Shown here piece by piece: positions 6,242 to 10,555 of a stretch of DNA of 10,555 nt (positions are counted from its first letter, which is position 1; each line of letters opens with the position of its first letter). Location of the stretch: NCBI GenBank assembly GCA_021778815.1, contig JAJYBW010000091.1, positions 1 through 10,555 of the forward strand, read 5' to 3'. The DNA is from Acidobacteriota bacterium. GTDB lineage: Bacteria; Acidobacteriota; Terriglobia; Terriglobales; Acidobacteriaceae. The notes under the pieces are model-generated. The model worked only from the letters and a program-made list of their open reading frames with translations, had not been told where the DNA came from and did no database searches. A program made the position numbers and the translations under genes.

Positions 6242-7621
6242 TTACGGTCCAAACTGGGTCACAAACAAAAGATTCACATTGCTTGGATTGGTAAAGCTGG
6301 GGAAAGCTCCGGTCGTAGTTCCGGCGACGTAGGCATGCTTCTCTGCATCGGTTGCGACATAGACCAGCGCCGAGGCTAACGACGTTCCCCACGGAATGTC
6401 GTACCCGGTGCCAAATTGCTGCAACCACACCGCCGCTCCGGTCGAGGTTACCTTGGCCACAAACACATCATTCGTTGCCGCCGGGTTGGTGCTTGAAAAG
6501 AAGGGATGGTACATGCTGCCGCCCATCACCACATTGCCGGCCGAATCGACAGCCACATTGCCTGGGATACATGATTGTGACGCGCCAAATTCCTGCCGCC
6601 ATTGCTGAGTGCCGGTGCCATTCGCCAATTCCGCGACGGTGCACTGGCTATATCCGGAGCTGGCGTCGAGCCCTCCCAGGAAAATGTCTCCCTGCGCATC
6701 CAGTGCAACCTGGGTGTAGGTCTGGTTCTGGTAGCCATACCGCGAAAACGTCACCGGCGCCTGCTGCCACTGGAATGTTCCATCTGTCCCGCTGAGTTTG
6801 GCGACCTGGTAGGTGGTTCCGCTGGTGTTGCCCGCTCCCTGGAAATCGCCGACCGCGATCACATTGCCGGAGGGGTCCGCGGAGACCCCGGTGACAAAGT
6901 AATAGACCCCGCTCGAGCTGTTTCCCTGGGTCCACATCACGGTACCGGTGGCGCTGGCCAATTTACTGACGTAGCCCAGCTGGACGCGGCCTACATTGGA
7001 GCCCCGCGCCACGTTCACGCCCCCCACAATCAAGTTTCCCTGGGGATCGACTGCAAGGCTGGTCGCCTGGCTGGGCCCGTAGGATTTAAATTGTTGAATC
7101 CAAACAGTTTGACCGGACGGATTTATCTTGATGACGACACTTTGCGGTGAGCCGGTGGGAGCAAACCCCGGAAACGCTCCATAGGTGAATCCAGCAACGT
7201 AAATGTTCCCCTGGGGATCTGTCGTAACTGCGTTGGGATAATCCCCGTTTCCAGTGCCGAACTGTTGCGCCCACACTCGATTGCCGGAGCCGTCGAACTT
7301 GACCACCGCGATTTGAGCCGATCCGTTGTTGGAGAACCCCGGAAATGCGCCGTACGTCTGATCCAGCACAATTACGTTGCCTTGCCCATCCGTAGCAACG
7401 CCATAGGCAGCGTCTCCGTTGCGGGAGTGCGTGCCCACATAGCCGGTACCGTACTGCTGCAGCCATCCTTGTGTGGAAGCTGCGGGAAAGGTGACCGAGT
7501 CGGCAGGAGCGGGCCCCACAGGGCCATACACACTGCTGCCGCAGCCGGTCATACTAAGTAGCAGGGGAACGGCCCAGACCGCGTGCGCGGCACGTTTGCG
7601 GTTTAGCCAATTGGGGGACAT
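6242..7621 (-). CDS. Lipoprotein with seven SBBP-type beta-propeller repeats
   Basis: A 459-residue protein with no enzymatic motif. Residues 1-27 form a lipoprotein signal: NRKR, hydrophobic segment, then SMTGC with C27 as lipidation site, followed by GSS. About 53-459 consists of seven repeats of 51-66 residues. Each has the pattern W-x-QQFG ... V-x-D-x-x-GN-x-x-V-x-G ... V-x-K-x-x-x-x-G. The D-x-x-G-N turns fall at residues 78, 135, 192, 249, 308 and 359 (degenerate at 425). T-Y-GAFPGF recurs at 89-96 and 146-153, with a variant at 436-442. This is the SBBP/NHL-like style common in soil bacteria; the ligand is unknown. The ATG at 7621 is preferred over the ATG at 7678 because GGAGGT lies 8 nt before it and the signal peptide then starts properly. 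C327 and C351 could form a disulfide. Confidence 0.85.
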   Translation of the reverse strand: MSPNWLNRKRAAHAVWAVPLLLSMTGCGSSVYGPVGPAPADSVTFPAASTQGWLQQYGTGYVGTHSRNGDAAYGVATDGQGNVIVLDQTYGAFPGFSNNGSAQIAVVKFDGSGNRVWAQQFGTGNGDYPNAVTTDPQGNIYVAGFTYGAFPGFAPTGSPQSVVIKINPSGQTVWIQQFKSYGPSQATSLAVDPQGNLIVGGVNVARGSNVGRVQLGYVSKLASATGTVMWTQGNSSSGVYYFVTGVSADPSGNVIAVGDFQGAGNTSGTTYQVAKLSGTDGTFQWQQAPVTFSRYGYQNQTYTQVALDAQGDIFLGGLDASSGYSQCTVAELANGTGTQQWRQEFGASQSCIPGNVAVDSAGNVVMGGSMYHPFFSSTNPAATNDVFVAKVTSTGAAVWLQQFGTGYDIPWGTSLASALVYVATDAEKHAYVAGTTTGAFPSFTNPSNVNLLFVTQFGP

Positions 7622-7629
7622 GTTCGTCG

Positions 7630-7635
7630 ACCTCC
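7630..7635 (-). promoter_or_regulatory. Strong Shine-Dalgarno fixing the start of the propeller lipoprotein
   Basis: GGAGGT on the minus strand lies 8 nt before the ATG at 7621. The longer reading frame from 7678 would put 19 extra residues before the signal peptide and lie across the candidate promoter. Confidence 0.8.
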
Positions 7636-7657
7636 AGAACATCACAGTAGCACGGAA

Positions 7658-7686
7658 ATTCGACTCCCAGCGCCCCAAAACGTCAA
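7658..7686 (-). promoter_or_regulatory. Candidate promoter of the propeller lipoprotein
   Basis: On the minus strand TTGACG (7686-7681, 5/6) is followed after 17 bp by TCGAAT (7663-7658, 4/6). Transcription would begin near 7651, giving a leader of about 30 nt that contains the strong SD. The position, spacing and SD agree with one another. Confidence 0.5.
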
Positions 7687-7776
7687 CCAGGAACCTACCT
7701 GATTTTCATGGAATTTCACGGGTGTATCCTCGAATTAATTGCGCATCCCTACGGACGGAGCAGCATCGAGCAAAGT

Positions 7777-8793
7777 ATGCAAATCTCGGAATCTGTGACC
7801 GCAACAACTCGGCAGCTTGGCAATTCTGACATGCAGATCACAGCCATCGGCTTTGGCGCCTGGGCCATCGGCGGAGGCGACTGGCAGTTCGGCTGGGGAT
7901 CGCAGGACGACAACGATTCTGTCGCCGCGATTCAGCGCGCTCTCGATCTGGGCATCAACTGGATCGATACCGCCGCTGTCTATGGCCTGGGTCATTCTGA
8001 AGAAGTGGTGGCTCGCGCCCTCGAAGGGCGGCGGCAGAAGCCGTACGTCTTCACCAAGTGCTCGATGATCTGGAGCAAGGAATTCTTGCAGACCAAGGAT
8101 CAAATCCATCGCAGCCTGAAGCGTGATTCAGTCCGCCACGAACTGGAGTCGAGCCTGCGCCGCCTGAAGCTGGACGTGATCGATCTCTACCAGATCCACT
8201 GGCCCGATCCCGAAGATCAAATCGAGGAGGGATGGGAGACGCTGGCGAAATTGAAACAGGAAGGGAAGGTGCGATACATCGGCGTGTCGAATTTTTCGGT
8301 CGCTCAAATGGAGAGCATCTCGAAGATCTCGCCGATCACTTCGTTGCAACCACCGTATTCCATGTTGAACCGCGGCGTTGAAAAAGAAATCCTCCCGTAC
8401 TGCCAGCAGCACAATATTGGCGTGATCAATTATTCGCCGATGGTGTCGGGTCTGCTGACTGGGGCAATGACCAGGGAGCGCGTGGCCCAGCTTCCGCAGG
8501 ACGATTGGCGTCGCAACAACGCCAGGTTTCAGGAGCCGCAACTCAGCCGTAACCTTAAGCTGGTCGAACTGCTACGGGAAATTGGTGGCGCGCACGGGCG
8601 TTCTCCTGGAGAAGTCGCGATCGCGTGGACTTTGAATAACCCCGCAGTGACGGCCGCAATCGTCGGCGCGCGCAATGCGAAGCAGGTGGACGGAATCATC
8701 GGAGCAGCAACCTTCCGGCTGCAGCCTGACGAAATTGCGAGTATCGAGGATTTCCTGACTGCAAATCCAGTACCGGCGAAGCCGAACAAGTAA
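7777..8793 (+). CDS. Aldo/keto reductase
   Basis: A 338-residue (beta/alpha)8 NADPH-dependent oxidoreductase acting on carbonyl groups; the substrate cannot be read from the sequence. The catalytic tetrad is present: D64 (WIDTA), Y69 (AVYG), K94 (FTK) and H141 (QIHWPDP). The cofactor-side SNF is at 171-173 and IVGARN at 295-300. The N-terminal TRQLGNSD...IGFGAWAIGGG matches the usual first strand of the YajO/general-stress-type AKRs. The frame is open upstream to an ATG at 7708, which would add 23 residues unlike the family and lacks an SD; the ATG at 7777 gives a normal length, though its SD is weak (GAG 7768-7770). nfo follows after 21 bp, so the two are probably co-transcribed. Confidence 0.9.
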   Translation: MQISESVTATTRQLGNSDMQITAIGFGAWAIGGGDWQFGWGSQDDNDSVAAIQRALDLGINWIDTAAVYGLGHSEEVVARALEGRRQKPYVFTKCSMIWSKEFLQTKDQIHRSLKRDSVRHELESSLRRLKLDVIDLYQIHWPDPEDQIEEGWETLAKLKQEGKVRYIGVSNFSVAQMESISKISPITSLQPPYSMLNRGVEKEILPYCQQHNIGVINYSPMVSGLLTGAMTRERVAQLPQDDWRRNNARFQEPQLSRNLKLVELLREIGGAHGRSPGEVAIAWTLNNPAVTAAIVGARNAKQVDGIIGAATFRLQPDEIASIEDFLTANPVPAKPNK

Positions 8794-8814
8794 GCCACCC
8801 ATTCGACTATCCTG

Positions 8815-9759
8815 ATGGCTATGCCTAAAGGTGAAGCTGCGCGTCCGAAATTGAAAAGCTCTGAAACCTCGACCGCGTCATCGAACCAACCGCGCCGATT
8901 GATCGGAGTTCACCTCTCGACCACCGGCGGTGTCGCCGGTGCGGTTCGCCGCGCCCCGGAAGTTGGCGCCAACACGTTGCAGATTTTTTCTTCCAGCCCG
9001 CGCATGTGGCGAGCGTCCAAGGTCACGGCGGATCAGGCCAGCGCGACCCGCGCCGCGCGAGAGGAATTGGGCGTCGGCCCGCTGGTCATCCACACCAGCT
9101 ACCTGGTCAACCTCTGCAGCCAGTCATCTGAGGTCTGCGAGAAATCGGTGCTGGCATTTCGTGGCGAGATTGAACGCGCTCTCGCCCTGGGTGCGGAATA
9201 CCTCGTTGTTCATCCCGGCTCCTACCGCGGTATGACGCGCAAGCAGGGTCTCGAATTGGCCGCCAAATCCATCCAGAATGCCATCGCCGGCCTGCCCTGG
9301 CAGCAGACGCCGTTCCATATTCTGATCGAAAATACCGCAGGTGCGGAATTCTCTCTCGGCGGTTCGTTCGAGCAGGTGGCGGAACTGATCGAGCATCTTC
9401 GCCCGCACGCGCCAGTGGCCGCGTGCCTGGACACTTGCCACACCCATGTTTCCGGCTATGACATCGTCAGCGAGGCCGGATGGGCGGAGACGATGGCGCA
9501 GATTGAGAAGACCGTCGGCTTTGAAACCGTGCGCGTCTGGCACTGCAACGATGCCAAGGCGGAGCGAGGTTCCAAACTTGATCGGCACCAGCATATCGGG
9601 GAAGGGAAGATCGGCCTGGATCCGTTTCGCCGTCTGCTGCGCGAGCCGAAATTTTCCCACGCCGCATTCATCGCCGAAACGCCCGTCGACGCCCCTGGCG
9701 ATGAAGAGCGCAACGTTCTCACTCTGCGCGGATTGGCCGGCTCGCTTCTGCCGCACTGA
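8815..9759 (+). CDS. nfo: Endonuclease IV (AP endonuclease)
   Basis: A 314-residue zinc-dependent enzyme that cleaves DNA 5' of abasic sites in base-excision repair and can trim 3' blocking groups. All nine metal ligands of E. coli Nfo can be placed with matching spacing: H93, H133, E172, D206, H209, H243, D256, H258 and E288, in motifs IHTSYL, VHPGS, IENTAG, CLDTCHTH, WHCND, DRHQHIG and AETP. The conserved barrel begins at IGVHLSTTGG (30-39). The 29 residues before it are Lys/Arg/Ser/Thr-rich, probably disordered, and absent from E. coli Nfo. The start could be the ATG at 8815 or 8821; neither has a visible SD, so the extension's exact length is uncertain. It follows the AKR by 21 bp, probably in one transcript. 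Confidence 0.95.
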   Translation: MAMPKGEAARPKLKSSETSTASSNQPRRLIGVHLSTTGGVAGAVRRAPEVGANTLQIFSSSPRMWRASKVTADQASATRAAREELGVGPLVIHTSYLVNLCSQSSEVCEKSVLAFRGEIERALALGAEYLVVHPGSYRGMTRKQGLELAAKSIQNAIAGLPWQQTPFHILIENTAGAEFSLGGSFEQVAELIEHLRPHAPVAACLDTCHTHVSGYDIVSEAGWAETMAQIEKTVGFETVRVWHCNDAKAERGSKLDRHQHIGEGKIGLDPFRRLLREPKFSHAAFIAETPVDAPGDEERNVLTLRGLAGSLLPH

Positions 9760-9862
9760 TGCGCGAATATCCCCTGCAACCTCGCTGTCCGCCTAACAAA
9801 TGAAGAACCCAATGGTGTAGCTGTGCGAACAACTGAAATTCTTATCGTCTCGCCGTCCCATT

Positions 9863-9868
9863 TAGAAT
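9863..9868 (+). promoter_or_regulatory. Candidate -10 box (TAGAAT) for leuS
   Basis: TAGAAT (5/6 to TATAAT) ends 9 nt before the leuS ATG at 9878, which would make the transcript almost leaderless. No SD and no good -35 hexamer at 16-18 bp are visible. The 118-bp gap holds nothing else that I recognise; no T-box-like structure fits in it. Confidence 0.3.
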
Positions 9869-9877
9869 CAAACCAGT

Positions 9878-10552
9878 ATGTCGAATACAGAATCCAGCCA
9901 GCCATCTGCCCCTGCAGCGACGGACCGAACGCCGCGCTATAGCCCTGCCGAGATCGAACCGCGTTGGCAGGCATTGTGGGACGCGCAGCCGGACCTCTAC
10001 GCCGCCGAGCCGCCCACCAGCGGCAAGCAGAAATACTACGTGCTGGAGATGCTGCCGTATCCTTCCGGCCAACTTCACATGGGGCATGTGCGCAACTACG
10101 CGATTGGCGATGCCCTGGCGCGGCATATGTGGATGCGCGGCTACAACGTGCTGCACCCCATGGGCTGGGATGCCTTCGGTCTGCCGGCGGAAAACGCGGC
10201 GCTAAAAAACAACACGCCCCCACGCGACTGGACCCTGGCGAACATCACCGCCATGCGCGGACAGATGAAGCGCCTTGGCTTGAGCTATGACTGGCAGCGG
10301 GAAATCACCACGTGTCTGCCGGATTATTACCGCTGGAATCAGTGGTTCTTTTTGAAGATGTACGAGCGCGGCCTGGCCTATCGCAAGCACAGCAAAGTGA
10401 ACTGGTGCCCGCAATGCGCTACTGTCCTGGCCAATGAGCAGGTGGTGAACGGTTGTTGCTGGCGGCACGAGGAAACCATTGTCGAGCAGCGGGAATTGGA
10501 GCAATGGTTTTTCCGCATCACAAATTATGCCGACGAACTGCTGCGCGATTAG
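9878..10552 (+). CDS. leuS: Leucyl-tRNA synthetase, N-terminal part, interrupted near the window end
   Basis: 224 residues of class I LeuRS, which charges tRNA-Leu. After a disordered start of about 20 residues, the Rossmann catalytic domain shows the HIGH signature as HMGH (67-70) in PYPSGQLHMGH. GWDAFGLPAENAA follows at 96-108. A zinc-ribbon segment with C177-x2-C180 and C193/C194-WRH lies in the usual place. Full LeuRS has roughly 800-870 residues, so the editing domain, KMSKS motif and anticodon-binding domain are missing. The frame ends in TAG (10550-10552) directly after ITNYADELLRD, where the family normally continues D-L-D. One missing base would restore this. I treat the stop as a likely sequence error at a contig edge, or less likely a real frameshift. 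Confidence 0.9.
   Translation: MSNTESSQPSAPAATDRTPRYSPAEIEPRWQALWDAQPDLYAAEPPTSGKQKYYVLEMLPYPSGQLHMGHVRNYAIGDALARHMWMRGYNVLHPMGWDAFGLPAENAALKNNTPPRDWTLANITAMRGQMKRLGLSYDWQREITTCLPDYYRWNQWFFLKMYERGLAYRKHSKVNWCPQCATVLANEQVVNGCCWRHEETIVEQRELEQWFFRITNYADELLRD
10550..10552 (+). other. leuS: Premature in-frame stop in leuS
   Basis: GAT-TAG-ATC ends the window. Adding one C or T after GAT gives Asp-Leu-Asp, the usual continuation of LeuRS here. The interruption is seen directly; its cause is inferred. Confidence 0.6.
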
Positions 10553-10555
10553 ATC

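Noticed and set aside
7165..7365. Near-repeated DNA around the GAFPGF codons as a possible repeat element
   Set aside because: Explained by the protein repeats of the propeller gene; there are no inverted ends or target duplications.
7708..7776. Upstream ATG giving a 361-residue aldo/keto reductase
   Set aside because: The extra 23 residues do not resemble the family, and the ATG has no SD.
9760..9877. T-box or attenuator leader before leuS
   Set aside because: The gap is only 118 bp, and no specifier stem, T-box sequence or terminator hairpin with T-run is visible.
9456..10223. 255-residue minus-strand ORF across nfo and leuS
   Set aside because: Antisense to two conserved genes; low-complexity Arg/Ser/Ala-rich translation.
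1..10555. CRISPR array, tRNA/rRNA, insertion sequence, prophage or defence module
   Set aside because: No regular short direct repeats, cloverleaf, transposase/integrase or nuclease-type defence gene was found; all long frames are accounted for by housekeeping or lipoprotein genes.

Overview
The window looks like ordinary chromosome of a moderately GC-rich Gram-negative-type bacterium. My best guess is an acidobacterium (Koribacter/Terriglobus-like). This rests on three things: two lipoproteins, one of them built of SBBP-type propeller repeats; a trigger factor with a long His-rich N-terminus; and the general character of the proteins. No rRNA or other marker is present, so the phylum is inference.

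Layout. (1) 1-114 is the 3' tail of a plus-strand gene, possibly a phospholipase C-type phosphoesterase, closed by a clear intrinsic terminator (142-174). (2) 185-1024 on the minus strand is a family 5 (UDGb-type) iron-sulfur uracil-DNA glycosylase. (3) 1217-2494 is an aldose-1-epimerase (mutarotase) fold protein carrying a lipoprotein signal. (4) 2704-6158 is the conserved protein quality-control cluster tig-clpP-clpX: ribosome-associated chaperone, ClpP peptidase and ClpX unfoldase. It has a plausible promoter and a small dyad upstream. (5) A strong hairpin flanked by an A-run and a T-run (6183-6227) separates clpX from the convergent minus-strand gene at 6242-7621, a lipoprotein predicted to fold as a seven-bladed beta-propeller. 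(6) Divergent from that lie an aldo/keto reductase (7777-8793) and, 21 bp later, nfo (endonuclease IV, 8815-9759). (7) From 9878 begins leuS, which stops at an in-frame TAG three bases before the window end. This is probably a one-base error or frameshift, because LeuRS should continue for roughly 600 more residues.

How the genes relate. Tig, ClpP and ClpX act together in nascent-chain folding and ATP-dependent proteolysis. UDGb and Nfo are successive enzymes of base-excision repair (uracil removal, then AP-site incision), though they are about 8 kb apart and not co-transcribed. The two lipoproteins are probably periplasmic or outer-membrane facing.

I looked for a new system (defence islands, retroelements, CRISPR, phage or IS modules, RNA genes, long repeats) and saw none. 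The most interesting points are local: the alternating-His comb and TTG start of the trigger factor, a 41-codon ORF overlapping that start as TTGA, the lipoprotein mutarotase, the regular 57-residue propeller, -10-like boxes placed so that UDGb and leuS could be leaderless, and the interrupted leuS.
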